Origin: Hathewaya proteolytica DSM 3090
Lineage (GTDB): Bacteria > Bacillota > Clostridia > Clostridiales > Clostridiaceae
DNA: 61,666 bases
NCBI RefSeq assembly: GCF_900142225.1
Contig: NZ_FRAD01000018.1
Coordinates: 1 to 61,666 of the forward strand
Direction of reading: 5' to 3'
The translations under genes were made by a program, and so were the position numbers. Numbering within the stretch: position 1 is the first letter of the stretch; each line of letters begins with the position of its first letter. Of the stretch, positions 1 through 7,394 are shown one piece after another. The notes under the pieces are model-generated. The model was given only the letters and a program-made list of their open reading frames with translations. It searched no databases and had not been told where the DNA came from.

Positions 1-260
1 CTAAGCCCTAGTTCCCCAGATTCTCTGTATGATTTACGCCATCTTTTGCTTGCACTCCAAATTCTATCATTACCTAATATATCTATATCAAAGCCTGCAT
101 CAATAAAAATTTGAGTTGGCAAATATCCCTTGTTATATTCAGCAATAAACAATGATTTAAATTCATCTGTATAAGTAATTCCACGTTTACTTACAGATTT
201 TACATATTTATTCTTTGATAAGACATCAATCTCTTCATCAGAAAATAATTTCTTGCTCAT
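1..260 (-). CDS. IS3-family-like transposase, N-terminal fragment (cut by window edge)
   Basis: The reading frame starts with ATG at 258-260 on the minus strand and is still open at the window edge after 86 codons, so the gene is partial. It begins MSKKLFSDEEIDVLSKNKYV and continues with YTDEFK, FIAEYNKG, AGFDIDILG and a W-rich KRWRKSYRESG stretch. This is the pattern of the helix-turn-helix DNA-binding domain of clostridial IS3-family OrfA-type proteins. A homologue opens at the right end of the window (61447), sharing KLF, LSKNKYVK, ITYTDEFKS, FIAEY and GFDI, so the two are copies or close relatives of one element. The catalytic DDE part would lie outside the window. It is preceded by the hairpin at 298-343. 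Confidence 0.75.
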   Translation of the reverse strand, partial: MSKKLFSDEEIDVLSKNKYVKSVSKRGITYTDEFKSLFIAEYNKGYLPTQIFIDAGFDIDILGNDRIWSASKRWRKSYRESGELGL

Positions 261-290
261 TATATTCACAACCTTTCTATTACATTGTAC

Positions 291-343
291 AAAAAAAGAT
301 CCTGTAGGAGTAGACTTTTTTTTATTGTCTACTCTATAGGATC
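291..343 (-). terminator. Hairpin plus U-run: IS-borne terminator downstream of dapB and upstream of the transposase
   Basis: Read on the minus strand, the arm at 343-327 (GATCCTATAGAGTAGAC) pairs with 315-298 (GTCTACTCCTACAGGATC) across a short A-rich loop, with one unpaired base, and is followed by seven U at 297-291. This is a textbook intrinsic terminator. It would end the asd-dapA-dapB transcript, and it also lies between the IS end and the transposase start codon, so it would block read-through into the transposase from outside. Confidence 0.75.
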
Positions 344-376
344 CATTTTATTTTGAGGTATGTCCTTAAATTTTAA

Positions 377-1135
377 TTATTTTAGTAAATCATCCATGTT
401 GTAAAGGCCAGGCCCTTTGCCCTTTAGAAAAATTGCTGCTTTTATAGCACCAATTGCAAACACCTCTCTAGAAATAGCCTTGTGTGTAAACTCTATACAC
501 TCACCTGTACCTGCAAAAATTACGGTGTGGTCTCCCACGATGTTTCCACCTCTAATTGCGTGGATACCGATGTCATTGTGATTGCGCTTAGAAATACCAC
601 TGCGTCCTTCCACATAATTCACTGGACTATTTAATGAGTCTTTTATGGTGTCAGCTAGAAGCAAAGCAGTACCGCTAGGAGAGTCTACCTTTTGATTGTG
701 ATGCTTTTCAATTATTTCAATATCATAGTCATCATATAGCTTTGAGGCAATTGATTTTAGTACACTGTTGATAACGTTTATACCAATAGACATATTTGCA
801 GATTTAAATACAGCCACCTTATGGCTAAGTTCCCCAATCTGAGAAAGTTGTCCATCGGTAAACCCTGTAGTACACAATACAATAGGCATAGATTTTAATT
901 CACAAAAGCTAATAAGGCTGTTAAGGGAGGAAGGTCTAGAAAAATCAATTATAACATCAGCCTCCACATTGCACTTTAGAATATTGTCAAATACGGGATA
1001 TGGATAATTGTTGTTTTGGTCTTTATTGTTTATATCTATACCGGCCACGATTTCAGCTAGTGGATTTTCTTTTATACAATTGGAGATCATTGTTCCCATT
1101 TTTCCTAAGCAACCGCTAAGAATTATTTTCGTCAT
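377..1135 (-). CDS. dapB: 4-hydroxy-tetrahydrodipicolinate reductase
   Basis: DapB reduces the DapA product with NAD(P)H in lysine/diaminopimelate synthesis, in the cytoplasm. The 252-residue length is normal. The dinucleotide-binding loop GCLGKMG is at residues 8-14. The family signature EKHHNQK with its catalytic His pair is at 143-149, followed by SPSGTA at 152-157 for substrate binding. It is the last gene of asd-dapA-dapB, 9 nt after dapA, with a good ribosome site (revcomp of cctcc just upstream). The transcript probably ends at the IS hairpin 291-343. Confidence 0.97.
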   Translation of the reverse strand: MTKIILSGCLGKMGTMISNCIKENPLAEIVAGIDINNKDQNNNYPYPVFDNILKCNVEADVIIDFSRPSSLNSLISFCELKSMPIVLCTTGFTDGQLSQIGELSHKVAVFKSANMSIGINVINSVLKSIASKLYDDYDIEIIEKHHNQKVDSPSGTALLLADTIKDSLNSPVNYVEGRSGISKRNHNDIGIHAIRGGNIVGDHTVIFAGTGECIEFTHKAISREVFAIGAIKAAIFLKGKGPGLYNMDDLLK

Positions 1136-1144
1136 GGCTACCTC

Positions 1145-2026
1145 CTATATTAATGAACATTTTTTTAATTCGTTTACCAATATCTGCAAGTTATTGTCCC
1201 CCATGTTACAAAGAGGAAGTCTTAGGTCTCCAACTTTGTACTTCATAAGGCTTAAGGCAGTCTTAACTGGTATAGGATTTGTTTCTATAAAAAGAGCATT
1301 CATAAGGCTTAAATACTTAAGTTGAATGTCTAGGGCAGTTTTAACATCCCCATTAAGGTAGCTCATAACCAAATCATGGGTCTCCTTTGGAGCTACGTTT
1401 GCAAATACTGAAATAACCCCTGAACCTCCAAGAGCTAGTATTGGAATGATTTGGTCGTCATTGCCGGAATAGATATCTATGGAATCACCACATTGAGCGC
1501 TGATTTTGGCAACTTGACTTATATCACCACTGGCTTCCTTTATAGCTACCACATTAGAACAGCAGCCGATGATTTTTACTAAGGTGTCTGGTTGAATATT
1601 CACACCAGTCCTTGAAGGAACATTGTAGAGGATTATGGGAACTGATACAGCATTGTCAATAGCTTTAAAGTGCTTAACAAGACCCTGCTGTGTAGTTTTG
1701 TTGTAATATGGAGTTATGACAAGAAGACCATCTACTCCAACTGATTGTGCGTATTTACTCATCTCAATTGCAGATGCCGTGTTGTTTGAACCAGTTCCTG
1801 CAATTACTGGAATTCGTTTATTGATGTAGTCTACAGTGAACTTTATTGTTTCCTTTCTTTCAGCCTCTGTCATGGTTGAAGCTTCTCCAGTGGTACCACA
1901 TATAATTATGGCATCTGTGGATGAATTTAAATGAAAATCAAGAAGTTCCTTAAGCGTTTCGTAGTTCACACCATTCTCCGTAAAAGGTGTAATTATAGCT
2001 ACACCTGAGCCTTTAAAAATACTCAA
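1145..2026 (-). CDS. dapA: 4-hydroxy-tetrahydrodipicolinate synthase
   Basis: DapA condenses pyruvate with aspartate semialdehyde, the first committed step to lysine and to diaminopimelate for peptidoglycan. The 293-residue TIM-barrel length is typical. Visible hallmarks are GTTGE at residues 44-48, YNVPSRTG at 134-141 with the catalytic Tyr134 and substrate-binding Arg139, and Lys163 in VAIKEASGD as the Schiff-base lysine. It sits 11 nt after asd and 9 nt before dapB on the same strand, so the three are one operon. Confidence 0.97.
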   Translation of the reverse strand: MSIFKGSGVAIITPFTENGVNYETLKELLDFHLNSSTDAIIICGTTGEASTMTEAERKETIKFTVDYINKRIPVIAGTGSNNTASAIEMSKYAQSVGVDGLLVITPYYNKTTQQGLVKHFKAIDNAVSVPIILYNVPSRTGVNIQPDTLVKIIGCCSNVVAIKEASGDISQVAKISAQCGDSIDIYSGNDDQIIPILALGGSGVISVFANVAPKETHDLVMSYLNGDVKTALDIQLKYLSLMNALFIETNPIPVKTALSLMKYKVGDLRLPLCNMGDNNLQILVNELKKCSLI

Positions 2027-2037
2027 CGTTATCCCTC

Positions 2038-3030
2038 CTACTTATCTTTTTTTAGCACTAATTCAGCAATTTGCACAGCATTTAGAGCTGCACCCTTGCG
2101 TATATTGTCGGCTACAACCCAAAGATTTAAGCCGTTATCCAATGAAAAATCTCTCCTTAATCTGCCTACAAAAACTGGATCCTTACCAGCAGCGTAAAGA
2201 GGCATAGGGTACACAAGATTTTTAGTGTCGTCTTGCAAAACTAAACCCGGTGCGTTTTTGAATATTTCATAAATATCTTCCATATGAAAAGATGATTTTA
2301 GTTCTACGTTGATGCTTTCGCTATGGCCGTAAGCCACAGGAACTCTTACCGTGGTGGCGGTTATTTTTAAATCATAATCGTGAAGAATTTTTCTCGTTTC
2401 GTCAATCATCTTCATTTCTTCTTTTGTGTAACCATTGTCCATAAATACGTCAATATGGGGGAGCATATTTCCCACTATGGGATAAGGAAATTTTTTCTGT
2501 TCCACTCCCTTATAACCATCTATTAAATCATTGTAACCTTGGATTCCAGCTCCAGACACCGCTTGATAAGTCGAATAAACTATTCTGTTAATGCCGTATT
2601 TTTGCTTTAATGGGTGAAGAGCAACCATGGCTTGAATAGTAGAACAGTTAGGGTTTGCTATTATTCCTTTGCTCAAGGAAACATCCTCTGGGTTTACTTC
2701 AGGAACTATCAAAGGAACCTCTGGATTCATCCTCCAAGCACTGCTATTGTCTATAACAGTGGCACCGTATTTTGCAAATACAGGTGCAAATTCAAGAGAA
2801 ACAGAGCCACCTGCCGAAAACAAGGCTATATTTATAGATTTATTTTTTATATTATCTTCTTTTAATTCTTCCACAAGGATTTCTTTGTCTTTATAAGTTA
2901 ACAGGGAGCCAGCCGATTTTGCAGAGGAATATAAATAAAGATTTGATATAGGAAAATTCCTCTCTTCTAGAATATCCATGATTTTTCTTCCTACCATGCC
3001 TGTGGCTCCTACTACAGCAACATTGAGCAT
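2038..3030 (-). CDS. asd: Aspartate-semialdehyde dehydrogenase
   Basis: Asd makes aspartate semialdehyde from aspartyl phosphate, feeding lysine, threonine and methionine synthesis. The N-terminal NADP-binding loop GATGMVGRK is at residues 8-16. The active-site cysteine is C129 in NPNCSTIQ. The 330-residue length fits the bacterial family. It is the first gene of the leftward asd-dapA-dapB unit. The start is supported by AAGGAGGT a few bases upstream on the minus strand. I looked for a lysine riboswitch in the 310 bp upstream and did not see one. Confidence 0.96.
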   Translation of the reverse strand: MLNVAVVGATGMVGRKIMDILEERNFPISNLYLYSSAKSAGSLLTYKDKEILVEELKEDNIKNKSINIALFSAGGSVSLEFAPVFAKYGATVIDNSSAWRMNPEVPLIVPEVNPEDVSLSKGIIANPNCSTIQAMVALHPLKQKYGINRIVYSTYQAVSGAGIQGYNDLIDGYKGVEQKKFPYPIVGNMLPHIDVFMDNGYTKEEMKMIDETRKILHDYDLKITATTVRVPVAYGHSESINVELKSSFHMEDIYEIFKNAPGLVLQDDTKNLVYPMPLYAAGKDPVFVGRLRRDFSLDNGLNLWVVADNIRKGAALNAVQIAELVLKKDK

Positions 3031-3340
3031 AAAAGTACCTCCTTTATTATTGTAATGCTAATACTATTATATATCCTAAACACAAAAAATTGTATAAAAA
3101 AATTAAATTAAATCATGTAAAATAAAGTCATTGAAGTAAAAATTACAATGTTGAAAAAAATGTCGAACTGTAATACAATGTGTATTATGAAAATACAGAC
3201 CAATTACACAGTTAATATTTCTATATTACTTTTGAAATAATTTTGTAACTTTTACGGAATGGTTATAAAGTATTATAGAATTATATTAAAATATACTAAT
3301 TATAATTAAAAACATCTATTAATTTAGGGGGGAGTATTTA
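3031..3340. promoter_or_regulatory. Divergent intergenic region between asd and oppB
   Basis: About 310 bp of AT-rich DNA holds the start signals of two divergent operons. On the plus strand there is a good promoter at 3151-3179 for oppB. On the minus strand a TATAAT hexamer (complement of 3066-3071) lies about 35 nt before asd but without a convincing -35. No gene, riboswitch or terminator was recognised here. Confidence 0.5.
3151..3186 (+). promoter_or_regulatory. Sigma-A type promoter of the opp operon, with a small dyad over the -10
   Basis: TTGAAA at 3151-3156 and TACAAT at 3174-3179 are separated by exactly 17 bp. The inferred start near 3186 gives a leader of about 155 nt before oppB. 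The -10 hexamer is inside the inverted repeat AATACA-atg-TGTATT (3172-3186), a possible operator. Spacing and hexamers are seen directly; activity is inferred. Confidence 0.6.
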
Positions 3341-4264
3341 ATGTTAAAATTTATCCTTAAAAGAATGGTAATGGCCATTTTTACAATTTGGGCCATAATA
3401 ACCATCGTATTCTTTATGATACGTTTAAAACCAGGTGACCCAATGGCAGCAGGTTCTAAGCAATTAAAAGGACAGGCTCTCGAGAACTTTAAAAAGTACT
3501 ATGGTTTGGATAAGCCTCTTATAGTTCAATATGGAAAATATTTAAAAAATCTTTTCTTCCATTTTGATTTTGGCTATTCTATGGTTGACTCAGGAAAGAA
3601 CGTTATCAAAACTATAGGTAAGTATGCACCAGTTTCAGCTTCCTATGGTTCTATTGCTCTTGTAATACAGCTTATGGTAGGTATACCACTAGGAATACTC
3701 GCTGCATTTAAGAGGGACACATGGATCGATAAATTACTGAGTGTAATGATTCTTATTGGTATTTGTCTTCCATTCTTCGTTTTTGCATCTCTAGTACAAT
3801 ATTTCTTCTGTGTAATATTAAAGTGGTTTAAAGTATTCTCATGGGGTACCTTTGGTGGTTACTTCATGCCAGCGTTAGCACTATCATTTGGTGGTATAGC
3901 AACTTACTGTAAATACACAAGAAACAGTACTCTGTCAGTTATAGGTGAAGATTACATCGTAACTGCAAAAGCAAAAGGTGTTACAAAGATGGCACTGACA
4001 TTTAAACACGTTTTGAGAAACTCTTTAATACCAATTATAACTATGGTTCCACCAGCTGTTCTTGGTATTTTCGTAGGTGGACTAGTTACAGAGAGAATAT
4101 TCTCTATTCCAGGACTTGGAGATGAACTTACAAATTCTATTAACTCCAACGATTATCCTATGATAATGGGTATGACCATAGTTACAAGTATGGCGTTTGT
4201 TATTTCCTTAGTAGTTGTTGACATACTATACAGTGTTGTTGACCCTAGGGTAAAACTATCATAA
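3341..4264 (+). CDS. oppB: Oligopeptide ABC transporter permease OppB
   Basis: This is one of two inner-membrane permeases of a peptide importer. The 307 residues begin with a membrane segment just after MLKFILKRM, carry MIRLKPGDPM as usual for OppB/DppB, and have about six hydrophobic segments. The coupling loop that contacts the ATPases is visible as YIVTAKAKGV around residue 205, followed by RNSLIPIIT. The ribosome site is TTAGGGGGGAG. It is the first gene of oppB-oppC-oppD-oppF, 16 nt before oppC. Confidence 0.95.
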   Translation: MLKFILKRMVMAIFTIWAIITIVFFMIRLKPGDPMAAGSKQLKGQALENFKKYYGLDKPLIVQYGKYLKNLFFHFDFGYSMVDSGKNVIKTIGKYAPVSASYGSIALVIQLMVGIPLGILAAFKRDTWIDKLLSVMILIGICLPFFVFASLVQYFFCVILKWFKVFSWGTFGGYFMPALALSFGGIATYCKYTRNSTLSVIGEDYIVTAKAKGVTKMALTFKHVLRNSLIPIITMVPPAVLGIFVGGLVTERIFSIPGLGDELTNSINSNDYPMIMGMTIVTSMAFVISLVVVDILYSVVDPRVKLS

Positions 4265-4280
4265 TTGAGGAGGGAAAATA

Positions 4281-5225
4281 ATGTCAGAGACAACTGAAAA
4301 TAAAAATTTGGAGTTAACTCCAGATAAATTTGAAATAGTAGGTATAAATAGTGAAGAATCTGAAGCCATATTAAGACCTAGTATGACTTTCATGCAGGAC
4401 GTATGGAGAAGACTGAAGAAAAACAAAATGGCTCTTATAGCTGGTATTGTGTTATTGCTTATTATTCTTTTTGTTATATTTGCTCCTTTCTTTACAAAAC
4501 CATACGATGAGCAGAATCGTGGATCACAGTTTAAAAACTTAGCTCCTACTGCTGAGTTCTGGTTTGGTACAGATAACATGGGAAGAGATATGTTCTCAAG
4601 AATAGCAACAGGAGGAAGAATTTCCGTTGCTATGGCAGCAATATGTACATTCCTAATGGTTGTTGTTGGATGCGCATATGGTGGTGTAGCAGGATATGTT
4701 GGCGGTATTGTAGACGATATTATGATGAGAATTATTGAAATATTGAGTAGTATACCTTACTTGATTGTAGTTATATTGATGTCCATGGTTCTTGGACAAA
4801 GCGTATTTTCACTTGTATTAGCTATGTCCATTACTTCATGGATGGGCACAGCCAGAATGGTAAGAGGAAAAGTAATGCAGCTTAAAGAACAGGAATTTGT
4901 TCTTGCAGCACAATCTTTAGGAGCTAGCACAGGAAGAATAGTTTTAAAACACCTTCTTCCAAACACATTTGGATTAGTACTTGTTGATGTTACGTTCTCA
5001 GTTCCAGGATTTATTTTCTCAGAATCATTTTTAAGTTACCTTGGGCTTGGTGTTCCAGCACCACAGACAAGCTGGGGTTCATTGGCATCGGCTGCACAGT
5101 CAAAGTACAGAACACAGCCTTTACAATTGTTCTTCCCATGTTTGTTCATCAGTTTAGTTGCTTTCTGTTTCCAGCTTTTTGGTGATGGATTGAACGATGC
5201 TCTTGATCCAAAGTTACGTCAATAA
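4281..5225 (+). CDS. oppC: Oligopeptide ABC transporter permease OppC
   Basis: This is the second membrane permease. It has 314 residues with a soluble N-terminal tail of about 45 residues before the first membrane segment, as usual for OppC. The periplasmic-side motif FGTDNMGRDMFSR, typical of OppC/DppC, is near residue 95. The EAA coupling loop (QEFVLAAQSLGAS) is near residue 210. The start ATG follows GAGGAGGG. It pairs with OppB and is fed by the OppA lipoproteins encoded downstream. Confidence 0.95.
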   Translation: MSETTENKNLELTPDKFEIVGINSEESEAILRPSMTFMQDVWRRLKKNKMALIAGIVLLLIILFVIFAPFFTKPYDEQNRGSQFKNLAPTAEFWFGTDNMGRDMFSRIATGGRISVAMAAICTFLMVVVGCAYGGVAGYVGGIVDDIMMRIIEILSSIPYLIVVILMSMVLGQSVFSLVLAMSITSWMGTARMVRGKVMQLKEQEFVLAAQSLGASTGRIVLKHLLPNTFGLVLVDVTFSVPGFIFSESFLSYLGLGVPAPQTSWGSLASAAQSKYRTQPLQLFFPCLFISLVAFCFQLFGDGLNDALDPKLRQ

Positions 5226-5242
5226 TAAGGGAGGAATAAGAA

Positions 5243-6268
5243 ATGGAAAAGGTTTTAGATGTTAGAAATTTAGAGGTTTCCTTCCACACTTACGCTGGAG
5301 AAGTTAAAGCGGTAAGGGGAGTATCCTTTGACCTTAAAAAAGGAGAAACATTGGCTGTAGTTGGAGAATCAGGCTGTGGTAAGTCAGTTACTTCTAAGGC
5401 TATAATGAGAATATTAAGTACACCTCCTGCAGAGATAAAAGAAGGTTCTGAAGTATTCTTTGGGGATGTAGATGTTTTGAAATTATCTGAAAATGATATG
5501 AGAAAATATAGAGGATCTGAAATATCAATGATATTCCAGGACCCAATGACTTCACTTAATCCAACAATGAAAATTGGAAAACAGATTGCTGAAAGCTTAA
5601 GAGTTCACAGAGGTATGTCAGCAAGTGAAGCGGAAGAAGAAGCTGTAAAACTTTTAGAGCTTGTTAAATTACCAAATCCAAAGGCTAGAGCAAATCAGTA
5701 CCCTCATGAATTCTCAGGTGGTATGAGACAAAGAGCCATGATCGCTATAGCTCTTGCATGTAACCCTAAAATACTAATTGCTGACGAGCCAACAACTGCT
5801 CTTGACGTTACTATTCAAGCACAGATAATGGATCTTATTGGGGATCTTCAGAAGAAACTTGGAACAGCAGTTATCCTTGTTACACATGACCTTGGTGTTG
5901 TTGCCAGCGTTGCCCACAAGGTTCAGGTTATGTATGCAGGACAGATTATAGAAAGAGGAACTACAGATGAAATATTCTACAATCCTCAACACCCATACAC
6001 TTGGGCACTACTTCAATCAGTACCAAGACTAGGAACAGAGAATAAAGGAAAACTATATTCTCTTGGTGGTACTCCACCAGATCTTGTTCAGCCACCAGTA
6101 GGATGTCCATTTGCAGCAAGATGTGAGTATTGTATGCAAATATGTAAGGATGCTATGCCAGACGTTACAGCTATCTCTGATACACATTCAGTAAGCTGCT
6201 GGTTGAAACACCCTATGGCTCCAAAAATTGAGATGCCAGAAGCACTAAGTGTAGGAGGTATGGAATAA
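5243..6268 (+). CDS. oppD: Oligopeptide ABC transporter ATP-binding protein OppD
   Basis: This is a cytoplasmic ATPase that drives peptide import. Walker A GESGCGKS is at residues 41-48, a Q-loop lies in MIFQDPMTSLNP, the signature motif appears as FSGGMRQRAMIA, and Walker B as LIADEPTTALD, followed by the H-loop in VTHDLGVVA. The C-terminal oligopeptide-transporter extension has the Cys cluster GCPFAARCEYC. The 341-residue length is right for OppD. The stop codon overlaps the oppF start (TAATG), suggesting translational coupling. Confidence 0.96.
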   Translation: MEKVLDVRNLEVSFHTYAGEVKAVRGVSFDLKKGETLAVVGESGCGKSVTSKAIMRILSTPPAEIKEGSEVFFGDVDVLKLSENDMRKYRGSEISMIFQDPMTSLNPTMKIGKQIAESLRVHRGMSASEAEEEAVKLLELVKLPNPKARANQYPHEFSGGMRQRAMIAIALACNPKILIADEPTTALDVTIQAQIMDLIGDLQKKLGTAVILVTHDLGVVASVAHKVQVMYAGQIIERGTTDEIFYNPQHPYTWALLQSVPRLGTENKGKLYSLGGTPPDLVQPPVGCPFAARCEYCMQICKDAMPDVTAISDTHSVSCWLKHPMAPKIEMPEALSVGGME

Positions 6269-7227
6269 TGGCTGAAGAGAAGGTTTTAATAGAAGTAAAA
6301 AATCTTAAAAAATATTTTAAAGTTGGAAAAAATGCCATCCTTAAAGCTGTTGATGACGTAAGCTTTAGTATTAAAAGAGGAGAGACTTTAGGTCTTGTTG
6401 GAGAGTCAGGCTGTGGAAAAACTACATGTGGAAGAACTGTTATGGGCATGTATAAAGCTACAGGCGGTGAGGTTCTATATGATGGTGTAGACGTTCATAG
6501 TTTAAACACACGTGATAAGGTTAAATTTACTCGTAAGGCTCAAATTATATTCCAGGACCCATATGCTTCTCTTAACCCAAGAATGACAGTTGGTGAAATT
6601 ATAGCAGAAGGAATAGACATCCACGGAATAATGAGTGGACAGGATAGAACAAATAGAATATATGAGCTTTTAAGCCTAGTAGGATTAAATAAGGAGCATG
6701 CTTCTAGATTCCCACACGAATTCTCAGGTGGACAAAGGCAGAGAATAGGTATTGCCAGAGCTCTTGCTATTGAACCTGAATTTATAGTGTGTGATGAACC
6801 TATATCAGCTCTTGACGTTTCAATCCAGGCTCAGGTAGTAAACTTGCTTATAAAATTACAGAGAGAATTGGGCTTAACTTACTTGTTTATCGCCCACGAT
6901 TTGTCTATGGTTAAGCATATATCTGACAGAGTAGGAGTAATGTACGTTGGTCATATGGTAGAAATGGCAACAAGTGAGGAGCTTTATGCTAATCCACTTC
7001 ACCCATACACTCAGGCTTTAATGACATCTATTCCAATTCCAGATCCAAATGTAGAGCATACTAAGAAGAGAATAGCACTTGAAGGTGAAGTACCAAGTCC
7101 AATTAATCCAGCACCAGGTTGTAGATTTGCTGGAAGATGTAAATACGCAAAACCTATATGTACACAGGAAACACCACAACTTAGAGAAATAGAAAAAAAC
7201 CATTTTGTGGCTTGTCACATTGTGTAA
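6268..7227 (+). CDS. oppF: Oligopeptide ABC transporter ATP-binding protein OppF
   Basis: This is the second ATPase of the importer, forming a heterodimer with OppD. Walker A GESGCGKT is at residues 45-52. Other motifs are the Q-loop IIFQDPYASLNP, signature FSGGQRQRIGIA, Walker B IVCDEPISALD and H-loop IAHDLSMV. The C-terminal Cys pattern is APGCRFAGRCKYA. The start overlaps the oppD stop by one base. No terminator follows, so some transcripts may continue into the first oppA. Confidence 0.96.
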   Translation: MAEEKVLIEVKNLKKYFKVGKNAILKAVDDVSFSIKRGETLGLVGESGCGKTTCGRTVMGMYKATGGEVLYDGVDVHSLNTRDKVKFTRKAQIIFQDPYASLNPRMTVGEIIAEGIDIHGIMSGQDRTNRIYELLSLVGLNKEHASRFPHEFSGGQRQRIGIARALAIEPEFIVCDEPISALDVSIQAQVVNLLIKLQRELGLTYLFIAHDLSMVKHISDRVGVMYVGHMVEMATSEELYANPLHPYTQALMTSIPIPDPNVEHTKKRIALEGEVPSPINPAPGCRFAGRCKYAKPICTQETPQLREIEKNHFVACHIV

Positions 7228-7260
7228 AGTTTTATAGTTAATTTTTAAAATAAAGTTAAT

Positions 7261-7342
7261 AATACTGCAATTTCGTTGATTTATTCAACAAATTAGAGTA
7301 GTATTTAAACAAGGTGTATAGTGCGCTATTTCGGTAGCGCAC
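7261..7342 (+). promoter_or_regulatory. Candidate oppA1 promoter inside a large dyad, plus leader hairpin
   Basis: An imperfect inverted repeat spans 7261-7305: outer arms AATACT/AGTATT, inner arms AATTT-c-GTTGA and TCAAC-AAATT. A possible promoter TTGATT-17 bp-TAGTAT (7276-7304) lies within it. Just downstream is a perfect 8-bp stem GTGCGCTA/TAGCGCAC with a 6-nt loop (7321-7342) and no U-run. The first may be an operator, and the second a transcript-stabilising or processing hairpin. Both roles are inferred. Confidence 0.4.
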
Positions 7343-7394
7343 ATATTTTAAATTTATATTTATTTTTATTAATATTTGAAAGGGGAATTCATTT

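Larger units (their letters stand above)
1..345 (-). mobile_element. Left-window insertion sequence, 5' part
   Basis: The putative terminal repeat reads TGGATCCTATAGAGTAGACA on the minus strand, starting at 345, 31 bp after the dapB stop codon. It matches the start of the right-end element (TGTACCCTATAGAGTAGACA from 61358) and has the TG start usual for IS3-family ends. The other end, target duplication and second orf are outside the window, so the element boundary is inferred only from the comparison of the two copies. Confidence 0.55.

Noticed and set aside
3031..3340. Lysine riboswitch upstream of asd
   Set aside because: Lysine-pathway operons often carry one, but the 310 bp are AT-rich with no GC stems of the needed kind and no terminator before asd.
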